A program made the translations under genes and the position numbers. A stretch of 64,000 nucleotides of DNA from Lottia gigantea (taxonomy: Eukaryota > Mollusca > Gastropoda > Lottiidae), in NCBI RefSeq assembly GCF_000327385.1, contig NW_008708034.1, positions 248,001-312,000 of the forward strand. The letters run 5' to 3'. This document shows positions 40,472 through 52,960 of the stretch, piece after piece; positions within the stretch are counted from its first letter, which is position 1; each line of letters begins with the position of its first letter. The notes beneath the pieces were generated by a model. It saw only the letters and a program-made list of their open reading frames with translations. It was not told where the DNA came from and did not search any database.

Positions 40472-40804
40472 TTTGCGTAGTTTAAGTAGTAATGCAAGTG
40501 AGAAAACAGACCGCTGTTTATAATTTGAATCAAGTCTGGATATGGAAATATCTTGGGTATATTATAAGAAAATACAATAAAGCAATAACTTTTACGTTTA
40601 AGGATTAAATCGATAAATTATATTTGAAGCTTGCTACAAGTACAGGTTTTCTAAATATTGTATGAACTGACAAAATATTCCAAATAATGCATTTCATTCT
40701 TATTTCAAAACTAATAGCTTAATATTGCTCATTAAAAACAAACAAATAAATGCACCAATCTGTTAAATAAATAATCTTTTTTTTGCCAAGGAGATTCAAA
40801 AGAA

Positions 40805-43800
40805 TCATTCCTTTGTTTTAGGCTTTTTAGTTTTTGATGTTTTCCCTAATGAGATCTTTCGCTTGGTTCCACGAGCCCCAGCTAATAATGATGCTGCAGT
40901 GAGAGAAGCTCTCTTATCTTCAGATTTTGACTTTTCTTTCTTTTTCATAAGAATTTTGCTTCCAAAAGGTGATTTCTTCAAGGTGCTTTTATTCATTTTG
41001 GGACTAGTTTTGGCTGACTTTGGTGGTGATTTCTGTGATTTTGTAGAACTTTTCTGAACTTCCATCAAAAAGTCTTGGTAAGACTGTATTGATAGCTTTT
41101 TGTTTTTGCTGGGCATAAGAACTGATTTAGACTTCTTTGGAGAGTCCTTTTTAGGACTAGAGGACTTCACTGGAGAAGTATTGCTGTTTTTCTTTGAGGG
41201 ACTGCCTTCAACTTTTCTAGGAGTAGTTTGAGTCTTTTTTGGAGAAGTTGGTGCTGTATTTTCAGACATACTTTTCTTTGACGAGGAAGATTCCAGAGAT
41301 TTCTTCAGTGATTTGTCAGTGACTTTCTTAGATGGACTTCCCGAGGGTGTACCTAAAATACTTTTTTGTACTTTACCCGAAGAACCAGGAGTCTTTTTTG
41401 CTGAACTGCATTCAATAATTTTAATAGGAAGAACTGATTTGTTCTGTTTGACAGGTGAGGAGGATCTTGATGAATTCTTTATTTTAATTCCACCTTGGGA
41501 ACAAGAAGAAGCCTTTTTAGGTGAACCACTTTTCTTTGATTCAGATTCAAGTTTATCTTTAACATTTGGAGATTTGATTGGATTGACACTTAGTGGTAAC
41601 TTTAAAATTGAGCTAGAATGCTTGTTTACTGGTGACTTGTGAACTGCTGATGTCTTACAAGGTGAAACATTAACTATTGTTGCATTAGCATCTGATGATT
41701 TGCTTTTCTGCTTTTCGGGTGACTTAGTAAGTAGAGGACTCATGGAATCACCACCAGGATGAAAATGAAGATTTGTGTTTCTGACCCATTTCATTGGAGA
41801 GTTTCCTGGAAGTGTTGCACTTTTTTTTAATGAGCTTGGTGATACTTCAACAATTTTTCCAAAATACTTTGCAAGACCTTGACTAATCGACAAAGACCTT
41901 TGCCTCAAAGGAGAATCATCTAACTTTTTAAGAACTGTTACAGATGCTGATCTCTCTCTTAACATGCTTCCTGATTCAGATTCAGATTTCTGCAATTCAT
42001 CTGGTTTAGGTTTAGACTCTCTTCGTGCTGGAAGATCTTCTGGTTGCCAAACCATGTTTATTTCTAATCCTTTTGGCATCTTTAATTTCTTCTTGGCTGG
42101 CTCTTCAGGGCTTATTGAGTTAGGCTTGGTTAGTGGGGGAGACATGACAGTTTGAGATTTTGTGTTACCAATATTGGGGTGTTTTCTCATTAGAATTTTG
42201 GGTCTTATATAGGATGCAATGTCCAGCTTATCTCTTGGACTGGTCAGGGTTTCAGTTGACTGCTGGGCAACTTTGGGAGCATCTTTCTCTTTTACATTTT
42301 TCAAATCTTTTATAATCTGTTTCACAGGTGATTTTTTGAGGATGTTGACAGCACGGGACTTGTCCTCAGAATGTTCTTTTGGAGACATCCTACCAGGCTC
42401 TTTTTCCCTTATAGGTATATTTTTGCCCTCAGTTACCCTTTGACAGATAGCACTCAAAGGTGTGTCATCATCATCACTGCTTGTATCGATACCAGAAGTA
42501 GATGATTCTCCTTTACCAGGTTTTGACAGTTTGGTCGTAGCTTCTGCATCAGTCAACTTACCATCTACACTATTCCTCTGCCTCAGATTACACTTGCTGT
42601 CTAAAGGTTTCCATTCCATATCTATTGCCAGCTTCTTTGGTACAGCTACTTTACCAAGCATGACTGCTGGTATGAAAGCTGATTCCTTCATGTCAATCTG
42701 CAGACATTTTGGAATCTTCACAGCAGGAACAGGTTTATCATCAACTCCTCTTAAGGAATAATTAAGCTTTTTAGCTGGAAACTTCCTTCGATACTTTTTG
42801 ATAATTTCTTTGCTACAATCCTTCTTTTTATTGCCTAGATTTGCATTCTTCTTTGCAGACAATGAATTGTTTATTTTTGAATCTTTCCTTGGTCTGCCAA
42901 TCTTTTTCTTTATTTTAACAGGAGTTTTGTCACCTATGAAAGACTTTTTGGGGGAGTCTTTATCCTTAGACTTTAAGGCTTTGCTCTTGCATTTACAGAG
43001 ATATCTCTCACATTTTACACAAGGTTCCTCTTCTGGTGAAAGACATTTGTAGGATTCATCAGATGATCCTGTTCTAATGGAAATTGAATCATCAGAAGTG
43101 AGATTGTCAATATCATTATATAGATCACGTCGTGACTTGTGAGTAGAGCCTGATGATGGCTTGAAATTGTCTTTAGGGATGTCAATGGACAATGGTTTTG
43201 TCTTAGCACTATGAGTGGATGAAGGTGGGGACAGAGATGGTGGGGGTAAATATTCCTGGTCTCTTTCCAATTGTTGTATGCTGACTCGACAGGGTGACAA
43301 GAAAACAGGAGCTGCCTTCTGATTAAGCTGATCTTTGATGGGAGATGAGAAATGCTTTAGCTGCAAATTTGTCATCTGATGATTTGTAGATTTTGCTTGC
43401 AAATTTGGAATCTGAAGATTTGGAGATTTAGTTTTCTGAAATTTCTGCTGATAATCAGACAATTCTGTTAGTAAAGATTTGTACAATGAAAGCTTCAACT
43501 GAGACATTTCAGCATTTGCATCCTCAGATAGGACATTAGTTAATGTCAGGGAACTTTTCTTCCCTATTGGTTCTTCTTTCTTTCTTAATCCAAGCAAACG
43601 ATCAATTCCAGGTCCAAGCAAAACTGGCAGTCCATTTGGAAAGGAACAAGGTTGGTTGGAAGACATTTGCTTCTGTTTCTGCAATAGTTGGAATGTCTTT
43701 CTTTGAAGAGCCCTCCAATTAAGAGGCACTTTAGGAGGATTTGGGTTGGCTTTCCAATGTTTGAAATCATTCATTGCTAATCTCTTCAATGGAACCTTAC

Positions 43801-46800
43801 ATCTTGGCAATGATTTTTTTAACATTCGACTTCCCTTGTTTAATCCAGTGCGAATGTAATCATAAGATAACTCACGTTCAGATTTAGTAAATTTATACGT
43901 ATGATTAAACTGTCTGATACGTTTCCGTGTCAATTTAAACGTAACTGGTATAGAAGCATTCCGAACACGTAACTTTTCTGAGAAACTTGAGTCTTTAACA
44001 GGAGTTCGACAAAATGATTCAGCGTTTGTCAGCACTTTTGTATGAACAACAGGCTCAGAAGCCATACACTTTTGGACTTTTTGTCCAAGAGGAGATGCAA
44101 CGTCTATGAATAGAAGGGACAGAGTTTTGGAGGGTTTTTGGGGCTCATCATCAGAACTACTATTACTTATAACACTTTCAGCATCACTATTATCACGCGG
44201 GCAAAGATACGACAAACGTCTTTTACAAGCACTAGATTCACCATCACGACTAAGTTGAGAAATTAATGACTTGGGCGTGCGTGGAGTCCCTGGTGATTTT
44301 GGAGTCACCGGCTCGGCAAATTTATCAACATCCAAATCTATTTCTGTGTTTTTACGTTTTTCACGAATTCTTATAGCTTTTTGGACTGGTAATAAATCTA
44401 ATCCTTGCATGTAATCTTCTCGTGAATGGGAGATGACTACACCAGTATCTGTAGGCAATAATGGACTCAACTGTGGACATGCTGAGCTTTCTGTTGCTGG
44501 TGATTTAGATGGAGATCTAATGGAACGTAGCTCTGGTGGTCGAAAGGAACATTGATTTTGATGTAATCGGAGTTCCTCTTTGCCTCCAAATTCTTCAGAA
44601 CAGAAGAAACACAGGTAAATCTCAATAAAAGATTTGTTGTAGCCTGAAAAGAAAAGACAATCACTTTAATTTGCTGAAAAGTAAAATCATCCTAAAGAAG
44701 TTTGAAAAATTCCACAAGGCTAGTCAGAAATATGACCTGACACGCTGTTACTCCCTACAGAACATCAGGCAAAAATTTCATACAATTGAAGGTAAGTTAA
44801 TCTGTATGATCTACTATACATGAACAATCTGTCAATACACTTATATCAGAGACAGCAAGTTTTATAGTTGTATTAGAAACATGAGAAAAGGTAAAGATTT
44901 AAATCCTACCTTGAGTAGAGAGTATATCTGGTAAAATATCTAGTCCCAATCTACTACCCTAAAATACAGAAACCTAAATTACTCTTGAGATAACATCACC
45001 TCATATAATGGTCCCAACAGTTGCTGTTGCTGATTATTTAGATGGAGAGTTTGATTAAATTGGGTGAAACTTATTCGAAGCCATCCTCTTGACATGAAAG
45101 TTATTATTTTATTTCAGTTACAAAAAGTTCTTTTTTAAATGATGGGTTGAATCCAAGAATCCAGACTATTTCTTCAAAAAATAAGTACCTTTTTAAGACC
45201 ATTGGACTGTAACTGTGAGAGAGTAGCTAGAGCTGATTTCCAATTAATATTATTATTATCTGTCAGTAGTTCTTCCTGTCCAAGATGTCGGTAACAATTT
45301 CGTACCATTAATCTTAACAGATCAGTTGTTATATTCTAGAAGTAGAAAGAGAAAGAATAATGTAAACATTCATAACAGTATTATAACATACAACTTAATG
45401 TTAGGGGTGATGATTTCCCACTTCACAAACGAGTGAAGTCTATTGATAAATTGTGATCATTATAATGAAAAAAATAATAAGAAAATAATGGGTTTGATCT
45501 TTTGATTGTTGCATATTTGTGATTAATACTTTTCAGCTTAACAAAGTTCATCAGCTGAAATGGATATAACCTCAGTAATACATTTCTTTGTCTAAATCAT
45601 TTATTTCTTTTTCCATGAATTTCTGTTTGATTTGAACCTTTCTGATTTTTTGTTGTGTTTTTCTCAATCAACAAATTTCAATGTCTTTTCCATTGAAAAT
45701 CACCACAGTAACACCTCTTCTAATGTATCAAGTAGAAAAAAAAGTAGACACTTCAATCAAATGACAAAATTTAACCATCTTCGTCAAGCAAAATCAGTAA
45801 AATGTCACAAAAGTGGCACGTGACACATTCACTCTGAAATTTTTAACTCATTATTAAATTAAATCAATATAAGTTGATTTTCAGACAAACAATCTGAGCT
45901 CACCTCTTTACAGTTATTCTGTGCTGGTGAGGGAGCAAGAGAAGAGTAGTTAGCTGTCCACAAATCAGAGGTTTTACTGTTGTCTTTATTTGGGGAGCTG
46001 TTTGTTGCCAACTGCATCAATCCTGGTACTACTGCCTTTAATTGTCCCTGAAAATAGGACAAAATAATATCGGTGAAGTTACATGTATGACAGATGTACA
46101 CTGGCTACTGCCACTGAAGGAACTTGAATTGAGGTAATTCGCATGACAATCAATATGGGTTTCCTTATTTTCATTTATGAAAATGAAAATGTTAATACTT
46201 AATTGAATAGAAAGTAGAGGTTTTCTAATGACTTGGGAAACACAAGTTCATCTTACATGTCCATAATTAATTCATAATTAGCTCAATTAGAAGAGAATTA
46301 CAATTTGTTTATCCAGACCATACATACATGGACATTTATGATTAGTAAAACTCAAAAATTATATGCAATAAGAACATATTAATGATAATTGTGATTAAGA
46401 ATACATTGTAATATATTAGAAACACCAATAAATAAAATAGTTTGATTAATTTTACAATTGAAAAATATGGAAACTCATCTTTAACGAAATAATTATTGAT
46501 AATCAAGTTAGATTTTATGTGCAATCTGTGTATTAAGTAAACAGGAAATGTACTACAGTGTACAATAAGGACAATTTTGCCAGGACAATTGAGAAAAACA
46601 AGACAGGAAGGAAAACCAATTATTACCTGTGTTAGTTTATTTATAGGTAGAGCAGGTAAACGAGGTGCCTGGGCTGCTGAAGTTGGCTGGTTATTTTTAT
46701 TTACATCCCTCATATTTCTTGTGCTGCTCTAAAAATATACAATATAAACATTTAGTTGTTGCATATAAAAGCATCAATACCATTTAGAATATGCCACACT

Positions 46801-49800
46801 TTATGGACCGCATTATGAGAGCAATATACCAGCTAGTTATGTCACACGGTTTCAACAAGACTTCACAATTTTTTTACAGTGATTGCAAGGAGGTTTTCTA
46901 AATTTTGTATGTGTATCAGGGACACTGAAAGCACCAATTTGTGGTTCCTGCAAAACAATCTGTTTGAGTGTAGATAATAGAACAAAAATTCAAATATTTT
47001 TTTGAGTAAGTTCCTACACTTAACACAATAAAACCTTGATGTAAACCAGTGTTACATAAAAAGTATACAACATAAAGTGTTATTTTCCTTGTATTTGTCA
47101 ACCATTAACTGTGTATAAAACAGTACATAAATCATTAAGATGTTAATGACAACAGCATTATAACTTCTAACCAAATCTTCACATATGATTTTTATATGTT
47201 TTTATGTCAGAATGCAACAAATCAATTGTCTTTTCAAAAAATTTTCTTGCAGGAAAACTCTTCAAGAAGCTCTATGGGAGGTCTGTGTCTATACACTTCA
47301 ACAGAGCTGACATAATTTCAAATTTCAACCTCAATGTTTGTCCCCTCATTAAGTCAGTCCACTTATTTGTACTCAGAATGCTGGTGCTGTCGCTGGCTGT
47401 CTTATCTCTAAAGTCTGAGATTTGCAAAACAAAATATATCCAGCAAACTGTGTAGTTAGTTCGTGGTTTTGTATAATATTGATTGAAACAGAAATATATC
47501 ATAACAGAAAAACAATATCTTCAAGGTCAATACCAGGTCAACAAGAAATAACAATATATTATATATATCAACCTTATTTATTATATAACTAATATATATT
47601 ATTATATTATCACTTATTATATAAGCCATGAAAAAATATAGAGCTATCAAACAGCTACAATAATACATAGTACCTTTAACTTTCTGAATCAAATTAACAA
47701 TATGAAATCAATGGTATCCAAAATTTTGGAAAACAACTGTTGAAACAGGTTTCTTGCAATGTATTCAAAAGCCAATTTTAGCATATACAACTCAAACACT
47801 TCAAACCAAGATTTTTTAACCTCCTGGCATTAAAAACAGGTTCTTTGTGCATTCTTTATGCTCTTCAAGAAATTTATTTCAGATTTCACGTATTGTTAAA
47901 TATGCCTGCTTTTTCTCAGAGAGCAGGTGTTTTACACTAGACATTGAATGATGTAGGTAATATAAGAAAATCTTAATGAAAAAAAGTATTTTCAAATGAA
48001 TCAAATTTTAACTATTTATGTCCACATAGAAAGAGGTGGGCATAAAAAATCATAGTGCTAAAATAAGGTGTTTAAAAGAATATTTTTCAGTGCTTATCAA
48101 TTCTTTGATGCCAATAATATCAATAATAACCAGCCTTTAAAAAGATTCCTTTTACCTTTCTTAAACAAAAAGTTAAAATGGATAAGAAAGATTTTCAAAT
48201 ATCACTTTCCCCAATTAACTACTGCCATCACAAATACTAGTATTTACTAGTAAATTTGATACATTCAAGTAATTTTGAATTCAAGCGGAATTTTTCCACA
48301 TGAACCATTTTTGCAATATTATTCACTATCAGCAAACTATCAAATAATAAATAAATGTTGAAAAAAAACTATTTCACAATAGTAATAATTTACAAAAAAA
48401 CAAGGATATTTTCAACATAAACTACTCCGATTCTTGCAAAATACTTGAAGTCAGGTTTTTTTTTACTTAAAAAGGAATTAATTCTTATTATTACCTCCAC
48501 TAAGACATGACAGATTAAATCAATGACAAAATGTTCATCAAATAAACAAAAACAAAAAAAATACACAACTACAAATTGATCGGAACTGTCAGAGATTATA
48601 CAAGACTTTAAACAAAGAAAGTTCAAATGCACAATAAACCTTTAATATAACAATCAGTCTAGATTACAAATCTACTATAAATTAAATAATTAACAACAAC
48701 TAGAGGTGTAACTTTAACCCTCTAGGCATTACATCATACAAGAGGTGACAGTGCATGCCTACCTTGAATTGGTTGGGGTGCAGTATAATAGTTTAACCCT
48801 ATTGCAGTCCCACGCGGTTAAAATCTGCCATTCATTCACTGGGTTAAACTGAATATAGGTCAGCTATTTTTAGAACAGAATTCTGGGGTCTTTGTGCTCT
48901 TAAGAGTTCATTCACAGTGGAGGTCTGCTAGAGCTCTGTGGTCTACCAAAGACATGTCTTTTTTTGTTTTTACAAACAAATTATAGATGTGAAAGTGATA
49001 ATCAATTGACAAATTAAAAAATTCATTCACTGATGCATAAATATGTTTTGCATACAGATATTCCAGGATATGACAATATCAATTGTTCTTGGTAAAATTA
49101 GAAACTTAGAGAGAAACTTATAATGCACTTATAACATGAAAATTATAAATTGTAAAAAAATTAATTAATATAATTTAATTGCATTTGGTCAAAAACAAAG
49201 AGTTAACCTTTTCAAGGAAATCAATATATGAAATTGGATCTCTACTCCATACCCTTCTTATACCCACATGTTTATATGTCATTTCAGCATTAGTTCATGT
49301 TTAAAAGATATAAAGTGAATTTCAGGCAATCATTTCCTAGCACTAAATTATGCACGAAAATGAGCTAATGAAGACAGACAACACCATGCTGTTTACAATG
49401 AATAAAATTCTTCCAGGACAGCAGCATTAACCTACTCTTTTCGATTTCCAACTTTCAAAGGATCGTTTACGTGTACAGCCTGCAGAAGAAGGGGCCTCAA
49501 GTATTGTTCCATATGAATGACTTGATGCGTTTCACATATCAGCCCCTCTGACTTGCATTACTGACACGGGGACAGGGTTGAAAAGACCAAACTCACCGAA
49601 GGTATTATCTCAACCTTATGTCAGGTTAGCAATCAAGCGTCAAACACATTGAGTCACTGAGGCTCTCTGCAGTAAACAAGTCTACATTCAGCTTTAGAAG
49701 TGAAGTAAACAAGTTTAAAATTCAGCTTTAAAAGAAGTGAAGTAATCAATCTAAAATTCAGCTTTGCAGTGTAAACTGTATAGGCCAGTCAAACACATTG

Positions 49801-52790
49801 AGTCACTGAGGCTCTCTGCTGTAAACAAGTCTACAATTCAGCTTTAGAAGTGAAGTAAACAAATTTAAAATTCAGCTTTAAAAGAAGTGAAGTAATCAAT
49901 CTAAAATTCAGCTTTAGAAATGCAGTAAACGAGTCTAAAATTCAGCTTTAGAAGAGAAGTAAACAAGTCTATAATTCAGCTTTAGATGTGAAATAAACAA
50001 TTAGTCCACAATTCAGCTTTAGAAGTGATGTTAATTATTCTACAATTCAGCTTTTCAAGTGAAGTAAGCAAGTCTAAAATTCAGCTTTAGAAATGAAGTA
50101 AACAAGTCCACATTTCAGCTTTAGAAGTGAAGTAAACATTTCAGCTTTGGAAGTGAAGTAAACAAGTCTACATTTCATCTTTAGAAGTGAAGTAAACATT
50201 TCAGCTTCAGAAGTGAAGTAAACAAGTCTACATTTCAGCTTTAGAAGTGAAGTAAAAATATACCGGTACCTAAAATAAAAAATTCAGCCAGGTGTTGATT
50301 TGATAAAGGATTCTATCAGCAATTGTGCAAGTTTTCAAGACATTCAAAATGCAACCAAACATAAACAAGGCGATGATTTTGAAGTTGTGATAAATTTTAT
50401 CACGTTCACATTATAAACAATTTTCTAAAATCTCTAATTTTGTTTTTGAAACACAAAGAAATAAAATTTTATGTTTCATGAATATTGGTGGTGCAAGCCA
50501 TTGGAAACACATTTTGGATGTCAATGTTTTTTTCCTCCACTGACTGGATAGCAGATGATTCACCATTCTGGCCCAGTGAAAAAAATGCAGTGTAAACTGT
50601 ATAGGCCAGCCAGGGCAAGTATGGTCCAATTTTTTTGGAAGTGTAAACAACTATACTATCTCAAGACTGAGAATAGCATAAAATTCATCATCATTCAGAA
50701 TTCCTGGATAGTTGCTGTAATCATTTTTATTCAACATGTTCAATATATGTACCAAGCAAATAATATTTATGTTGACTATCCAAATGAATTGTTAGAAGGC
50801 AAAACCCAAAAAGGCTGTCTTAATTGTCAACTTGGGCTTCACTATGCCACAAATGTGTCCTGCATAGCAATTAGTTAAAAAAATGTCATTAAAAAAACTA
50901 GTCTCTGACGCTCAGACCATACCAGTCTATGACAAAGATATAGTCTGGGAGTTTTCAATGAATTTTCTGTTACAATGCTTTCAACAAAGATAACAACAAT
51001 TAAGCATATTCGATCTACAAATCTCAAACAACTTGTTTACATCAGAAACAAATTGGCAACCCACACAAGTTTTGTCAGTTTATATTTGATATTTTTTTAT
51101 TCCTGTTTGTTATATAACTCATCAATTTTAAATTAAATCAATTTTTGAATTAAAATTCACTGAATTGTTTTATTTAATGTTTCCCATCACCAAAACAGAT
51201 GTGTATTTACAAACAATCCAATTCAATGGTCACTGTAGACTCTGTCAATTACAAAGATTTTAAGTAAGCAACCAGTCTATGTCATCTGAGGGACTGGATG
51301 ATAAAGGGAATCAAACAACTTGGTAGATTACAATGGACACAAAATGTCAGAAGAAAAAACGAAATTGTAATCTAATTTAATTTGATCTACAACTTTCCAT
51401 TTCTTAACTGTTAATATTTCAAATTTCCACCAAACACTAAATAAAACAGTTTAGCAAACTTTTCCAAATATGGAGCTCAATAGACTTGTTTGACTTCAAG
51501 TATTGATTACCGGTATGAGAAAATTTTAAAATGCATTGCTTACATTATTAAACTGAGATAACAATTTTGTTTCTCTTGATATATTTGGGGTTTCACTATC
51601 CCACAATTATTCGTTGTTATCAAGAAATATTTCCACTTGACATGCCTTGATTAACTTAAAAAGTATGGAACTGCAGTGGAAAACTTGCTTGTTTCCAAAA
51701 CTCTATTTATACTCTGTAAAAATTACTGTTTAAAATAAAACTAACTTGCTCATCATTTTCTAGATAACTTCAAGAGAATTTATTAAGCAATTACAACTGA
51801 GAAAGTTTTGTTTTTTGGTAATATAGACAGTTGTTTTGGTAAAAATGTTGCTGCTTATTACCTCAAATTTTCTCTTAAGAAACAATTCCATCTAATTTCA
51901 GGACGGCTTTTGATCAAACATGCTAGACATGTTTGTTATCAGAATGTTGTGGACCATTTAAACAGCAAGTTTACAGAAATATTTGCCTCTGGTACTACGC
52001 ATCAAAATTCAATATAATTAAGGTACCCAATACACCCACGGTTATGTGGCATGATGATCGTAGTAAGCAAAAATTCATTTAGTTTGAAACAGAAAGAACT
52101 AAATAAACCGACATTTATTAAAACTTAGATGCACAGGGATGCTTTCTACCAAGATTGTACCAGGGCACCTTATCCCCTTAATCGAATAATAATACCCTCT
52201 AATATATTTTTTTTTTTTTATTACATCGGTCATACATTGTTATAAATGGTTTGAATGATTTCTTGTCAATTAATCACATTGCTCAATAACAAGGTCACAT
52301 GACCTTCCATTTTTAAATGACAGTTGAACCTCCACGACTTCTGTCACCTTCATCCAAGATTTTTCATTCATAAACTTCTTATTTCAACTGATTTTATTAT
52401 TCTACCCCAATAAACGGGGGGTGTCCGCTTTAAAAGATAGAGATTTATAAGTAAATATTGGCCATATTCCTGGTGTTTCGAAGGTTTCTGATAAACAAAC
52501 AAGGTTGACCTACTTTCTCGCTTCGCGATTTTTCAATCAAAATTCGTCAAAAAGTAGTCAAAATACAACATTTGGCATCTTCCATAAAAGAGTTCAAATC
52601 GAATCTCACAGAAAAACTCCCAAAAATCTACTTAAATTCCACTGCTAAACCACAAAGCGATTTTTTGTTAATTTTGGATGTTCTTTGGCGCAGTTTTGAA
52701 AGATCGCCAACGTTTTCAGGACACTGAAATCCAACAAATGGCGTCAATATTGCTGCTAAGTCATACTTTACCGTTGTATATACATACCAT
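40805..52790 (-). CDS. Gene A: uncharacterised zinc-finger, AT-hook, SPKK-rich nuclear protein
   Basis: Exons on the - strand: 46728-46627, 46047-45904, 45335-45189, 44958-44910, 44643-40805. All have GT-AG borders and consistent phase. A first exon ending in ATG at 52790-52788, just before a GTATGT donor, fits phase 0 and would give MSSTRNMRDV... and 1,427 residues in all; this start is the weakest part (about 0.4), and the Met six residues in is the alternative. Visible features: a C2HC finger at residues 160-180, an unassigned domain at about 268-445 shared with gene B, a CVKCERYLCKCKSK cysteine patch followed by an AT-hook-like GRPRK, three short repeats of the form PK-L-I-M-W-P at about residues 800-1035, and a Ser/Lys tail with many SPKK/SPSKK motifs ending in basic nuclear-localisation-like clusters. 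The last exon is 3.8 kb. I do not recognise the family. Composition points to a chromatin-bound nuclear protein and cell-cycle kinase target; this is inference. Confidence 0.85.
43754..44287 (-). other. Domain shared by gene A and gene B, gene A copy
   Basis: Starts with TPRTPKSLISQLSRD, then an acidic Ser-rich spacer, then SLLFIDVASPLGQKV, an EKLRVRN-IPVTFKL block, a basic HTYKF-KSERE segment and RTGLNKGSRMLKK. Gene B has the same blocks in the same order with similar spacing. The core is basic and predicted helical. The SPxTPxTPK start could be a proline-directed kinase target. Confidence 0.85.
44549..44611 (-). other. C2HC zinc finger of gene A
   Basis: Residues 160-180 read CFFCSEEF...LRLHQNQC: Cys-x2-Cys-x12-His-x3-Cys, with the aromatic and leucine positions of a classical C2H2 finger and Cys as the last ligand. 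It lies at the start of the last exon, is single, and is absent from gene B. A lone finger of this kind more often binds protein than DNA. Confidence 0.8.
46153..46484. mobile_element. TTAA-type MITE, copy 2, in a gene A intron
   Basis: Same family as 63597-63896, in opposite orientation. Shared blocks include TTATTTTCATTTATGAAAA near the left end, GTTTATCCAGAC, ATACATGGAC, ATGCAATAAGAACATA, and TCATCTTTAA at the right end. The left end has lost its TTAA and is more diverged, so this copy is older. It is about 35 bp longer. Confidence 0.75.
46540..46605 (-). repeat. Dispersed repeat family R, partial copy d
   Basis: On the - strand AATTGTCCTGGCAAAATTGTCC matches the right part of copy a. It lies just downstream of the gene A exon at 46627-46728. 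Confidence 0.5.
49435..49575 (-). repeat. Dispersed repeat family R, copy c, gene A intron 1
   Basis: On the - strand: GTGTCAGTAATGCAAGTCAG, GAGGGGCTGATATG, CAGGCTGTACACGTAAACGATC, aligned with copy a. Confidence 0.65.
49638..50256. repeat. 33-34-bp minisatellite in gene A intron 1
   Basis: About 15 units with TTCAGCTTTAGAAGTGAAG and TAAACAAGTCTACA. The first part is duplicated as a larger block: AACACATTGAGTCACTGAGG occurs near 49,641 and 49,794. GTGTAAACTGTATAGGCCAG from inside the array recurs once at 50,590. Confidence 0.88.
50657..52787. other. Distal part of gene A intron 1
   Basis: AT-rich with no convincing exon on either strand. The ORFs at 50555-50878 and 51808-52017 lack splice or start context. 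From about 52,380 the G+C content rises toward the candidate promoter. Confidence 0.5.
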
Positions 52791-52960
52791 TTTGCACGAG
52801 GAATCTTGTGCTTTCTTCACTTTACGAGCAAAAGTTCATTTTAGAGGCATATTTTTTATTTTACCATCGAATGTTGATAACTTCTTCCAGCAAAATGGCG
52901 GCCATTAAAGTCTTCCCTCTGTAACATCCGGGTATTTCTTGATGTGTTCTGTACAAGGTG
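52788..52960 (-). promoter_or_regulatory. Candidate promoter and first exon of gene A
   Basis: Read on the - strand: an ETS-like CCGGATGT near 52,925, then GGCCGCCATTTTGC (a YY1-type element, + strand 52894-52907), then about 115 bases later an ATG directly followed by a GTATGT splice donor. The stretch is richer in G+C than its surroundings. YY1 elements typically sit just downstream of start sites of TATA-less promoters, which fits. Transcription start not defined. Confidence 0.45.

Noticed and set aside
47272-47440. Possible extra gene A exon (protein-like stretch DKTASDSTSILSTNKWTDLM on the - strand)
   Set aside because: A fair acceptor precedes it, but no donor in a phase compatible with the next exon was found; joining by the nearest GT gives a stop at once.
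48772-48870. Open stretch with AG and GT borders on the - strand in gene A intron 1
   Set aside because: Phase does not fit the 46728 exon (stop after a few codons), and the block looks like a GC-richer repeat.
52880-52920. Short frame starting ATGGCGGCC on the + strand
   Set aside because: Nine codons only; the motif is better explained as a YY1-type promoter element of gene A.
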